The notes below the pieces were generated by a model that ran no database searches, had not been told where the DNA came from, and was given only the letters and a program-made list of their open reading frames with translations. This document shows positions 1-7,010 of a stretch of DNA of 36,060 bases, piece by piece. The stretch comes from Pirellulales bacterium (GTDB lineage Bacteria; Planctomycetota; Planctomycetia; Pirellulales; Thermoguttaceae): positions 1-36,060 of the forward strand of contig JAFGLH010000199.1 of the NCBI GenBank assembly GCA_016928165.1. Direction: 5' to 3'. The stretch's first letter is position 1. Every line of letters begins with the position of its first letter. A program made the translations under genes and the position numbers.

Positions 1-86
1 CCCCGGCCCCTCTCCCGCCTGCGGGCGAGGGGAGATCGGAATAACCCTCACCCCCGGCCCCTCTCCCGCCTGCGGGCGAGGGGAGA
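1..86. repeat. Two tandem copies of a GC-rich palindrome, inside purL
   Basis: The palindrome core CTCTCCCGCCTGCGGGCGAG occurs twice, at about 9-28 and 60-79, in a repeat with a 51-bp period. The period is exactly 17 codons, so both copies are translated in the purL minus frame as [11 protein letters not shown] units. Related palindromes occur at 1078-1104 and 26257-26282. Confidence 0.85.
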
Positions 87-2941
87 TTTTGCAGCGAGAT
101 TTTCGCCCCCAATCCGCCGGCGAAGGCCATTTCGGCGGCCGCCGCAGCCATGCCGCCCTCGGAGAGATCGTGACACGCGCGGACCAGCCCGTTTGAAATC
201 GCGGAATGCAATGCGGCAAACGTGGCTTTCGCCCGGTGGAAATCGACCATCGGCGCCTTGCCGCCCGAGAGGCCCTCAACCAGGGCGAAGTGCGAGCCGC
301 CCAACTCATCCTTCGTCTCGCCGACGATGTAGAGCAGATTGCCCGGCTCCTTGAGGTCCATCGAAACGCATCGGGCCACGTCTTTCACCAGGCCGATGGC
401 GCTAATCAGCAGCGACGGGGGAATGGAGATCGGCTCCGCGGAAAAGGGGTCAGTCCCCATTTGTGCGCAGCACCCTTCGGGCCGTTCCGGCAAATGGGGA
501 CTGTCCCCTTTTCCGCCTTCGGCCGTCGGTCGGAACTCGTTGTTCAGGCTGTCCTTGCCGCTGATGAACGGTGTGCCCAGCGCGACGGCCGCGTCGTGGC
601 AGGCGATCGCCGCGCGGACCAGCGAGCCGAGCGTTTCGGGCCGGTCGGTCGCGCCCCAGCAGAAATTGTCGAGAATGGCGATTCTCGCCGGATCGGCCCC
701 GACGGCCACGCAGTTCCGCACGGCCTCGTCGATCGCCGAAGCGGCCATCCAGTATGTATCGAAGTCGCCGTAGCGGGGATTCATGCCGCAGGAGACGGCG
801 ATCCCCCGGCGGCCGTCCAACACCGGCCGCAACACGGCGGCGTCGCCGGGGCCATCGTTCGCCGCTCCGACCAGCGGTTTCAGCACGCTGCCGCCTTGCA
901 CCTCGTGGTCGTATTGGCGGACCACCCACTGTTTGCTGCATACATTCGGCGAGCCGAGGATTTTTTTGAGGGTGTCGGTGCAATTAAAATCGCAGGGTAA
1001 TTCTTGGGAAACCGCATCGGCTTTATCTGATCCCTTGCCCCTGAACCCTGAACTCTCAGCCGCCCTCGCCCTCGACCCCTCTCCCGCGAGCGGGCGAGGG
1101 GAGGCATTATTGTAGATCGCCTCGCGGACGACCGGCGGACGGCCGCCGTGGAGGAAGTCCATGGCCAGATCGCCGACGCGATGCTCGCCGTAGAACAGCG
1201 TCAATCGTCCGGTCGGCACGTATTTGCCGATCACCGTCGCCTCGACCCCCTCGGATTCGCACAGCGCCGAAAGCTGTTCCCATTTGTCCGGCGGCACGGA
1301 GAGGACCATCCGCTCTTGCGCTTCGGATATCCATATTTCGGTGTAGGAAAGCCCTTCGTACTTGAGCGGCGCCTGTTCTAGCCAAACCTCGGCCCCGATC
1401 CGCTCGCCCATCTCGCCGACGGCGCTGGAGAATCCGCCCGCCCCGCAGTCGGTCACGGCGTTGTACAGGCCGCGGTCCCGGGCAACCAGCAGCACGTCCA
1501 ACAGCATCTTTTCGGTGATTGCGTTGCCGATCTGGACCGCGCCGCCGGAGAGTGTTTCGCTGTGGCTGGTCAGCTCGGCGGAACTGAACGTGGCGCCGTG
1601 GATGCCGTCGCGGCCGGTCCGTCCGCCGACGGCGACGATCAGGTCGTTCGGCCGCGGGTGTTTTTCGGACATCTCGCGGGGAATCAATCCGACGTTGCCG
1701 CAATAGACCAGCGGATTGCCCAGGTAGCGTCGGTCGAAGTAGATCGCGCCGTTGACGGTGGGGATGCCCATGCGGTTGCCGTAGTCGCGCACTCCGGCCA
1801 CCACTCCCTTGATTATCCGGCGGGGATGGAGCACGCCGGGCGGAAGCTCCTCGGCCGACACGTCGGGCGGAGCAAAACAAAACACGTCGGTGTTGCAGAT
1901 CGGCTTGGCGCCCATGCCGGTCCCCATCGGGTCGCGGATCACGCCGCCGATGCCGGTGTTGGCCCCGCCGTAAGGCTCCAGGGCCGAGGGGTGGTTGTGG
2001 GTCTCGACCTTGAAGACGACGTTGTACCGCTCGTTGAAACGAATCACCCCGGCGTTGTCGGCAAACACGCTCACGCACCAATCATTATCGCCCAACTCGC
2101 GGCGAATTTCCCGCGTGGCGGCGAAGATCGTTTCCTTGAGCATGTTCTCGAAGCGGCGCTCGCCGTCGGGGCCGCGATAGTCGATCCGTCCGGCCAGCGT
2201 CTTATGGCTGCAATGCTCGCTCCATGTCTGTGCGAGAGTTTCCAGTTCAACGTCGGTCGGGTCGCGTTCCAGTCCGGCGAAGTGTTTTTGGATCGTTTGC
2301 ATCTCGACCAACGAGAGAAACAACTGCCCGTCGCGGCTGAGCCGTTCGAGCGCCGCGTCGTCCATCTCGCGGATCGGAACCGTGACCAGCTTGAACTCGT
2401 AGGGCGAACCGACCTCCAGCCGCTCGAACCGCAGCGGGCCGACGATCACCTGCTCAATGGCGTCGTTGGCCAGCACCTTGTCGCAAAGCAACTGAATCCG
2501 CTCCTCCGACAAACCTGCGACGGCGTATTTCCGCAGCGTGCGGACGGCCTCGGCCTTTAGACCGAAATCGGCGATGGCCTCGATCGCGCTTTGGGCCACC
2601 GGGTCCATCACGCCCGACTTCGGCAAAACGTGAATCCATGCGGCGTCGGACAGGGACTGTCCCAATTTTCGCGCAGAGAAAATGGGACTGTCCCCTTTGC
2701 CGGTCAGCAACTGATCGCCGACCCGCGCGACGACCGTCCGCTCGATCACCGGATCGGAGAGCAGTTCGCGGGCGATTCGTTCGATTTGCTCGCGGTCGAA
2801 ATCCCCTTGGATTAGGTATCCGCGTGCGGATTTGACGCTCAATTTTTCGGCGATATGCAGTTCGGCGGCCGAGGCGGCCGCGTCCGCGGCCCCAACGTCC
2901 GGCTGTCCTTCGGCCGGGTAGATGTCAACTTCCCAAAGCAT
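1..2941 (-). CDS. purL: Phosphoribosylformylglycinamidine synthase, PurS-PurL fusion (partial, 3' end outside window)
   Basis: ATP-dependent amidotransferase subunit of de novo purine synthesis (FGAR to FGAM). The frame is open from ATG 2941 to the window edge, about 980 residues. Residues 1-80 resemble PurS, as in planctomycete PurL. The PurL body follows, with [21 protein letters not shown], a nucleotide-binding region, and the second half beginning near [15 protein letters not shown] and [11 protein letters not shown]; a late segment reads [19 protein letters not shown]. Four stretches that match intergenic palindromic repeats are read through in frame: about residues 80-97 (2650-2703), 611-652 (985-1108), 809-836 (434-516) and 952-980 (1-86). 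Each sits where the family usually has a domain junction or loop, so the gene is probably functional. The upstream region lacks a strong Shine-Dalgarno sequence. Family assignment is secure; the insertion interpretation is by comparison with remembered family sequences. Confidence 0.95.
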   Translation of the reverse strand, partial: MLWEVDIYPAEGQPDVGAADAAASAAELHIAEKLSVKSARGYLIQGDFDREQIERIARELLSDPVIERTVVARVGDQLLTGKGDSPIFSARKLGQSLSDAAWIHVLPKSGVMDPVAQSAIEAIADFGLKAEAVRTLRKYAVAGLSEERIQLLCDKVLANDAIEQVIVGPLRFERLEVGSPYEFKLVTVPIREMDDAALERLSRDGQLFLSLVEMQTIQKHFAGLERDPTDVELETLAQTWSEHCSHKTLAGRIDYRGPDGERRFENMLKETIFAATREIRRELGDNDWCVSVFADNAGVIRFNERYNVVFKVETHNHPSALEPYGGANTGIGGVIRDPMGTGMGAKPICNTDVFCFAPPDVSAEELPPGVLHPRRIIKGVVAGVRDYGNRMGIPTVNGAIYFDRRYLGNPLVYCGNVGLIPREMSEKHPRPNDLIVAVGGRTGRDGIHGATFSSAELTSHSETLSGGAVQIGNAITEKMLLDVLLVARDRGLYNAVTDCGAGGFSSAVGEMGERIGAEVWLEQAPLKYEGLSYTEIWISEAQERMVLSVPPDKWEQLSALCESEGVEATVIGKYVPTGRLTLFYGEHRVGDLAMDFLHGGRPPVVREAIYNNASPRPLAGEGSRARAAESSGFRGKGSDKADAVSQELPCDFNCTDTLKKILGSPNVCSKQWVVRQYDHEVQGGSVLKPLVGAANDGPGDAAVLRPVLDGRRGIAVSCGMNPRYGDFDTYWMAASAIDEAVRNCVAVGADPARIAILDNFCWGATDRPETLGSLVRAAIACHDAAVALGTPFISGKDSLNNEFRPTAEGGKGDSPHLPERPEGCCAQMGTDPFSAEPISIPPSLLISAIGLVKDVARCVSMDLKEPGNLLYIVGETKDELGGSHFALVEGLSGGKAPMVDFHRAKATFAALHSAISNGLVRACHDLSEGGMAAAAAEMAFAGGLGAKISLQNLPSPAGGRGAGGEGYSDLPSPAGGRGAG
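434..516. repeat. GGGGACAGTCCCC-type palindrome inside purL
   Basis: Inverted arms GAAAAGGGGTCAGTCCCCAT and ATGGGGACTGTCCCCTTTTC flank a central segment that is itself GC-rich. The same motif occurs intergenically at 5915-6030 and 11210-11240. Read on the minus strand it encodes [15 protein letters not shown] and then [11 protein letters not shown] between two conserved purL segments (GKDSLNNEF before, IPPSLLIS after). Confidence 0.85.
985..1108. repeat. Composite intergenic-type repeat inside purL
   Basis: It contains a CCCTGAACCCTGAACTC simple tract (about 1036-1052) and a CCCCTCTCCCGCGAGCGGGC palindrome (about 1076-1104). Both elements are otherwise typical of the gaps between genes in this window. 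On the minus strand the stretch is open and in frame with purL ([20 protein letters not shown] and onward), lying between the two tandem halves of the enzyme. Confidence 0.75.
2650..2703. repeat. GGGACTGTCCC palindrome inside purL at the PurS/PurL junction
   Basis: Arms GGGACTGTCCCAATTTTCGC and the facing GAAAATGGGACTGTCCCC form a hairpin. It is translated on the minus strand as [19 protein letters not shown], between the PurS-like part and the conserved [15 protein letters not shown] of PurL. The sequence closely matches the intergenic copy at 5915-5955. Confidence 0.85.
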
Positions 2942-3189
2942 CGTGATGGAGTTTTCGCAAGGGTGAAAAAGAATAACTCGGCCCATTGTAACAAATCGCG
3001 GCCGAATTGGATGGGGGGAGGTGGGGTTTGGGGATTGGGGACGGGAGATTGGGGGCGGTATAAAGCCGCGACCGTTGGTCGCGCCCGAGTCCGCCATCAA
3101 CATTGAATCAGCCCACCGCCGGTGGTATCCTTATAAAATAATATTCTGTAAAATAATACCAATCTTGGTTCCAAAATAGGAGTACTGAC

Positions 3190-3963
3190 ATGCAAGATAT
3201 GGGCTGGAAAGAAGCCATCATAGAGGTTCTCCATGGTGAAACGGAACCATTGCACTATACGGACATCACGGATCTGATTGTGGAACGACAGCTCAAAACA
3301 GAATTCGGTGCTACGCCTGCTAAATCTGTTAGTGCAACAATTACTATTTCACTGAACAATGATGGTGAAGACTCGCCTTTTATTCGTGTTGGACGTGGAC
3401 ATTATGCACTTCGGTCAACACTGGCTTCAGAACTAGAGGAATCTTCTTCCAGTGATTACTCGTCTTCCGATTCTGATGATGAAGACGAAACCGCTGAAAT
3501 GGGTTTGATTAAAGCCTTTGGAATGTACTGGAAAAGAGATGCCATTCGATGGATTGCTACTCCCCGTATTCTCGGACAGCAACAATTGGGCGCTAGCGAG
3601 GTTGATTTTTCAGGTCAAAAAGGTGTTTACCTTCTCCATGATGGTAATCGCGTGATATATGTCGGTCGAACCACAGACCAACCTTTTGGAAAACGATTGT
3701 ACCAACATACGACTGACCGTCTCGGTGGCAGATGGGACAGATTTTCTTGGTTTGGTATTTACACTGTAGCTGAAAATGGCTCTCTACAGCAAATGGATGG
3801 TTGGTGTTCTTTTTCTGTTGATAATCTTATCGCAACCATGGAAGCGTTGCTTATCGAAGGTTTAGAGCCTCCTCAAAATCGAAAACGTGGAGATGATTTT
3901 CGGGCCATTGAATTTTCACAAGTTGTTGACCCTGACATCGAAAAATTACAATATACTTCGTAA
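3190..3963 (+). CDS. HARE-type winged-helix / GIY-YIG nuclease-like protein
   Basis: 257 residues. Residues 4-75 (WKEAIIEVLHGETEPLHYTD, then IRVGRGHYALR) look like a HARE/HB1-ASXL winged-helix domain. An acidic-serine linker spans 82-103. Residues 143-232 look like a GIY-YIG nuclease: GVY 145-147, YVG 157-159, an Arg at 160 or 169, a Glu at 218 and a PPQN at 227-230. HARE domains are proposed to read modified DNA and GIY-YIG domains cut DNA, so a restriction or repair role is plausible; this is inference. AGGAG lies eight bases before ATG 3190. Base composition is clearly more AT-rich than the neighbours, which suggests recent transfer. It stands directly upstream of a HicBA pair. Confidence 0.7.
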   Translation: MQDMGWKEAIIEVLHGETEPLHYTDITDLIVERQLKTEFGATPAKSVSATITISLNNDGEDSPFIRVGRGHYALRSTLASELEESSSSDYSSSDSDDEDETAEMGLIKAFGMYWKRDAIRWIATPRILGQQQLGASEVDFSGQKGVYLLHDGNRVIYVGRTTDQPFGKRLYQHTTDRLGGRWDRFSWFGIYTVAENGSLQQMDGWCSFSVDNLIATMEALLIEGLEPPQNRKRGDDFRAIEFSQVVDPDIEKLQYTS

Positions 3964-4014
3964 ATGGAAAAATTGATGTCAAAACTCTAGCAATACGCCT
4001 TTTAGGTGCCAATC

Positions 4015-4218
4015 ATGAGACTAAATGTCATTTTAGAACCCAGCGATGAAGGTGGATATACGGTAACCGTGCCGGCCCTGCCGGGATGTATCTCCGAAGG
4101 AGATACCAAAGAGGATGCCCTCCGCAACATACGTGAGGCCATAGAGTTGTATCTTGAGCCGGTTGAAGACGATAATGCATTTGCCTCCAATGCGGAATCG
4201 CTGGAGTTGACGCTATGA
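4015..4218 (+). CDS. hicB: HicB-family antitoxin
   Basis: 67 residues from ATG 4015; a GTG at 4006 in the same frame would add three. The fold signature is that of HicB: RLNVILEPSDEGGYTVTVPA, then LPGCISEGDTKEDALRNIRE, then AIELYLE. HicB neutralises the HicA mRNA interferase and usually represses its own operon. Here it lacks an obvious C-terminal DNA-binding domain, as in the short HicB forms. Its TGA stop overlaps the ATG of hicA (ATGA), so the two are translationally coupled. The antitoxin-first order is common for this subtype. Confidence 0.88.
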   Translation: MRLNVILEPSDEGGYTVTVPALPGCISEGDTKEDALRNIREAIELYLEPVEDDNAFASNAESLELTL

Positions 4219-4442
4219 GCAAAGTGCCGTCTCTGGCATACGATAAAATCGTGCATGCCCTACAGCGCGACGGTTGGATTGTCGTCCGGCAAAAGGGAAG
4301 CCACATTCGGCTGCAAAAACACACGATGGACGAAACGTTGAAGTTAACCGTTCCCGCCCATCGCCCGGTGAAAAGATCGACTCTCTCACATATTCTCAAG
4401 CAGGCGAAGCTGTCGGTTGACGATTTTATCCGCCTCGTATAG
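4215..4442 (+). CDS. hicA: HicA-family mRNA interferase toxin
   Basis: 75 residues, the usual length. The double-stranded-RNA-binding-like HicA fold is visible: LQRDGWIVVRQKGSHIRLQK carries the catalytic His in GSH (about residue 29), followed by LTVPAHRPVKRSTLSHILKQ. HicA cleaves mRNA when free of HicB. Start ATG 4215 overlaps the hicB stop. With the HARE/GIY-YIG gene upstream it forms a compact lower-GC accessory islet between purL and tyrA. Confidence 0.9.
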   Translation: MSKVPSLAYDKIVHALQRDGWIVVRQKGSHIRLQKHTMDETLKLTVPAHRPVKRSTLSHILKQAKLSVDDFIRLV

Positions 4443-4462
4443 AAACTTGTACATTGGACACG

Positions 4463-5308
4463 TCAATCCCCCAAAGCGTCGCGGTGCTTCTTCGCCAGGG
4501 TGAGAATGTCGAGCAGCGCGTCGCGGCGGCCGTCGCGAATGGCGGCGTGGGCGGCGGCCAACTGCGAGCCGTATTGCTCCAAGGCCGTCAGGACGTTGTC
4601 GCGATTCAAAGTAAGCGCGTCAGCCCATAATGATGGATCGCCGGCAGCCTGACGGGTGGCGGCCGAAACGCCGCCGCCGGCCAAGCGAAACAGTTTCTCC
4701 GGCAGCGCGGCCGACATCGCCGCCGCGGAGAGATAAGGCAAATGCTCGGTCATTGCCACCGCCCGATCGTGCTCCTCCGGCGGCATCTTTACGACGACCG
4801 CGCCCAAGGCTTGCCAGAAATCGGCGAGAAAATCAAAATCCTCCGCCCGAGTGTTCACCGTCGGCGTGAGAATGACGATTCGTCCGTCGAACAGGTCGGC
4901 CCGGGCGTCGAGTACTCCGTTTTGTCCGCCTTCGACCAACGGATGTCCGCCGAGGAAGCGGCAGCCGCGGGCCAGGCCGTCGTCCAACGGCCCGACGACC
5001 GCCCGCTTCAGACCGCAAACGTCGCTGATCAGCGTCCGCTCGGGGCAATGTTCGGCCGCCTGTTTGACCGTTTCGACGACCGCCGCGACCGGCGTGCAGA
5101 CGAAGACCAGTTCGGCGTCGGCCACGCCCCGGTTCAGATCGATCGTGGTGTTTGTGATCGCGCCGACGCGCCGGGCCGAACGGAGCGAGGCCTGCGAGCG
5201 TCCGACGCCGACGACGTTCTTGGCCAGATTGCGTTCAATCAATGCCTGCCCGATCGAGCCGCCGATCATTCCGACCCCGACTACGGCCACGGTACCCAAT
5301 CGTTTCAT
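4463..5308 (-). CDS. tyrA: Prephenate dehydrogenase
   Basis: 281 residues; oxidative decarboxylation of prephenate (or arogenate) in tyrosine synthesis. The N-terminus has a Rossmann motif, VAVVGVGMIGGSIGQAL (GxGxxGG). FVCTPV, then SDVCGLKR and GGHPLVEGGQNGV follow at the positions where TyrA proteins carry their nucleotide-site and substrate-site elements. EEHDRAVAMTEHLPYLSAAA is the helical dimer-domain signature. No ACT or chorismate-mutase domain is fused. Start ATG 5308 has a purine-rich GAGAGAG upstream. It is followed on the other strand by hicA, tail to tail. Confidence 0.93.
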   Translation of the reverse strand: MKRLGTVAVVGVGMIGGSIGQALIERNLAKNVVGVGRSQASLRSARRVGAITNTTIDLNRGVADAELVFVCTPVAAVVETVKQAAEHCPERTLISDVCGLKRAVVGPLDDGLARGCRFLGGHPLVEGGQNGVLDARADLFDGRIVILTPTVNTRAEDFDFLADFWQALGAVVVKMPPEEHDRAVAMTEHLPYLSAAAMSAALPEKLFRLAGGGVSAATRQAAGDPSLWADALTLNRDNVLTALEQYGSQLAAAHAAIRDGRRDALLDILTLAKKHRDALGD

Positions 5309-5455
5309 CCAAACTCTCTCGAAATATGTTGTAGAAATTCAGCGCCACTGCCGGCTTGTTCAGCAGTGTTTTCCAAGAGGGCGGTATTGCACTGCTGGGC
5401 AAGCCGGCGGTGTCGCCCTTGCGGATTTTCTCTTTTGACGGGGGAAAATTATGGG

Positions 5456-5851
5456 TTACTCGCCCAAGGCGAAGTTTTTCAGTCGGCGGAGGAAGTTCGG
5501 TTGGGCGGGCCGGCTGACGGCGCCGTGGGGCAAATGCGAGCGGCGCTCGATGACGCGGAAGCCGCCGTCCTCGCGCAGCACCACCACTTCGCCCCGGCTG
5601 TGCTTCAAGCCCGTGCGGACCGCCGCCTCGCGCCCCTGCGGCGCATCGTGCCGGATGAGACGGACTTGCGGAAAATGGCGGGCGATTTCGTGGGCCACCT
5701 CGTTGGTCGCGTCAGTCGAGCCGTCGTCGATTATCAACAGCTCGAACCGCCGGCCCGTGTCGGCCGCCGCGTCGAGTATCTCCGCCACCGAATCGTTCAA
5801 CGAGGATTGCACGTCCTCCACCGGAAACAGCACCGACAACATTTCTGGCAC
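5456..5851 (-). CDS. Short GT2-like glycosyltransferase domain protein
   Basis: 131 residues from GTG 5851; an ATG at 5842 is the alternative. The first 95 residues match the nucleotide-binding half of family 2 glycosyltransferases: LSVLFPVEDVQSSLNDSV, then FELLIIDDGSTDATNEVA, then VRLIRHDAPQGREAAVRTGL. The expected second half, with the acceptor site and catalytic base, is absent. Where the DxD usually lies the sequence reads VVLREDGGF. It may be a shortened, possibly non-catalytic, family member or a remnant. It lies upstream of tyrA on the same strand, separated by about 147 bases. AAAGG lies about nine bases before the GTG. Confidence 0.65.
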   Translation of the reverse strand: MPEMLSVLFPVEDVQSSLNDSVAEILDAAADTGRRFELLIIDDGSTDATNEVAHEIARHFPQVRLIRHDAPQGREAAVRTGLKHSRGEVVVLREDGGFRVIERRSHLPHGAVSRPAQPNFLRRLKNFALGE

Positions 5852-5892
5852 CCGACCGCCCTTTCAAGAAATATCCGATGTCCTCGCACTCA

Positions 5893-6055
5893 GGAAAATT
5901 TTGCAACCGTTCACAGGGGACTGTCCCGATTTTCGCGGTTCACCGCGAAAATGGGACTGTCCCTCTGGCGTTGAAGGGGACAGGCACATTTTTCGCCCTT
6001 GAAAGGGCGAAAAAATGAGCCAGTCCCCGGCCCGTGAACGGTTACGAAAATTTTC
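5893..6055. repeat. Composite palindromic element with GCAACCGTTCAC ends
   Basis: Outer inverted arms GAAAATTTTGCAACCGTTCA (about 5895-5914) and its near complement GTGAACGGTTACGAAAATTT (6034-6053) enclose two nested hairpins. One is the GGGACTGTCCC type with TTTTCGCGGTTCACCGCGAAAA. The other is GGGGACAGGCACATTTTTCG with TTTTTCGCCCTTGAAAGGGC. A second element with similar ends is at 11133-11251. Confidence 0.8.
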
Positions 6056-6205
6056 GGAAGAAACGCCACTCTGAATATAGAGAAGCGGCCGGCCGACGTG
6101 TTGCGCGACTTCTAACCTTTGTAGCTCCCCCTCTAGCGATTAAAATTGATGCCGGTTATGCTGATATTTTGTGTTCTGACGATTGCGAAACGGCAAGCGG
6201 AAGTT

Positions 6206-6230
6206 GGGGTGGCAGTTGAACTGCCACCCC
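6206..6230. repeat. GGGGTGGCAGTT hairpin repeat, copy 1
   Basis: Perfect inverted repeat with arms GGGGTGGCAGTT and AACTGCCACCCC around a single central G. Identical 25-base copies lie at 21486-21510 and 31083-31107; degenerate ones lie at 8340-8363 and 18579-18603. Confidence 0.9.
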
Positions 6231-6259
6231 CAACCACTAACCACTAACCACTATTAAAA

Positions 6260-6733
6260 ATGTCCACCGAAACCAATCTGAACGCGAAACTGGCAAAACT
6301 CGGCCTTCAACTTCCACCCGCCCCCGAACCGAAGGGGCTTTATAAGTCGGTGTTGATCTGCGGCGAACTCGCCTATACCTCCGGGCATCTGCCGCTGGAC
6401 GGCGCCGGCAAATTGATCGTCGGCCGGCTCGGCGCCGAACTCGACGCGGAGGCGGGTTTCAAGGCCGCGCAATGGGCCGGGCTGAACATCCTCGCCTCGA
6501 TGAAGGCGGAGCTTGGTTCGCTCGATAGAATCAAGCGGGTCGTAAAAATCCTCGGCCTGGTCAACTGCGCGGCGGAGTTTACCGCCCAGCCGGCGGTCGT
6601 CAACGGTTGCAGCGAGTTGTTCGCCGAGGTCTTCGGACCCGAGGCCGGCGTCGGCGCCCGCAGCGCCGTCGGCGTCGCTTCACTGCCGCTGGGCGCGCCG
6701 GTGGAGATCGAGGCCGTTTTTGAGCTTCAATGA
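6260..6733 (+). CDS. RidA/YjgF/UK114-family protein
   Basis: 157 residues. The family hydrolyses reactive enamine/imine intermediates released by PLP enzymes. LICGELAYTSGHLPLDG is the N-terminal beta-hairpin signature, and GARSAVGVASLPLGAPVEIE is the C-terminal signature carrying the conserved Arg (about residue 136). The somewhat longer N-terminus places it in the YjgF-like branch rather than close to E. coli RidA. ATG 6260 is preceded by a TAACCAC tract and an A-run with no Shine-Dalgarno sequence. It stands 277 bases upstream of the aminomutase gene in the same direction; a shared role in handling imines is possible but not shown. Confidence 0.9.
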   Translation: MSTETNLNAKLAKLGLQLPPAPEPKGLYKSVLICGELAYTSGHLPLDGAGKLIVGRLGAELDAEAGFKAAQWAGLNILASMKAELGSLDRIKRVVKILGLVNCAAEFTAQPAVVNGCSELFAEVFGPEAGVGARSAVGVASLPLGAPVEIEAVFELQ

Positions 6734-6830
6734 CCCCGTTCAAGGCAAGCGAGCAACGCCGATCCTTGATGCCGACCAGGCTTCTCCCAGGTCCGGCCGC
6801 CGCGGCGCCGCGGTTTATGAAAAATTTCTA

Positions 6831-6858
6831 TTGACTTTTTCGCGGCGGACGATATGAA
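6831..6858 (+). promoter_or_regulatory. Possible sigma70-type promoter ahead of the aminomutase operon
   Basis: TTGACT at 6831-6836 and TATGAA at 6853-6858 with a 16-base spacer, inside a locally AT-rich stretch between the RidA gene and the aminomutase gene. It is a motif match only. Confidence 0.4.
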
Positions 6859-7010
6859 TTGCATTTTGCGGCGCGTATGAATTGGCGGATTTATGAAAGA
6901 CACTGGCTTTCGTCTGTCGATATGGGAGTTAATTTGCCGGGCAGAGCAGGGCAACGGGACGGCGAGGACCGCCGTCCGGCCCGCCACGAAGCCCGGGAGG
7001 ATGTATCTCG

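Larger units (their letters stand above)
5852..6259. other. Intergenic region filled with repeats
   Basis: No convincing gene. It holds the composite palindromic element at 5893-6055, an ordinary-looking stretch, then the GGGGTGGCAGTT hairpin at 6206-6230 and a short TAACCAC simple repeat (about 6232-6252) running up to the next start codon. A 61-codon open frame at 6034-6219 overlaps the repeat and resembles nothing. Confidence 0.7.

Noticed and set aside
1107-2560. Long open frames on both strands inside purL (for example 1107-2081 minus, 1562-2560 plus).
   Set aside because: They are out of phase with the conserved purL frame and have Arg-rich, low-information translations typical of high-GC shadow frames.
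6034-6219. 61-codon ORF upstream of the RidA gene.
   Set aside because: It overlaps the end of a palindromic element and resembles nothing; no Shine-Dalgarno sequence.
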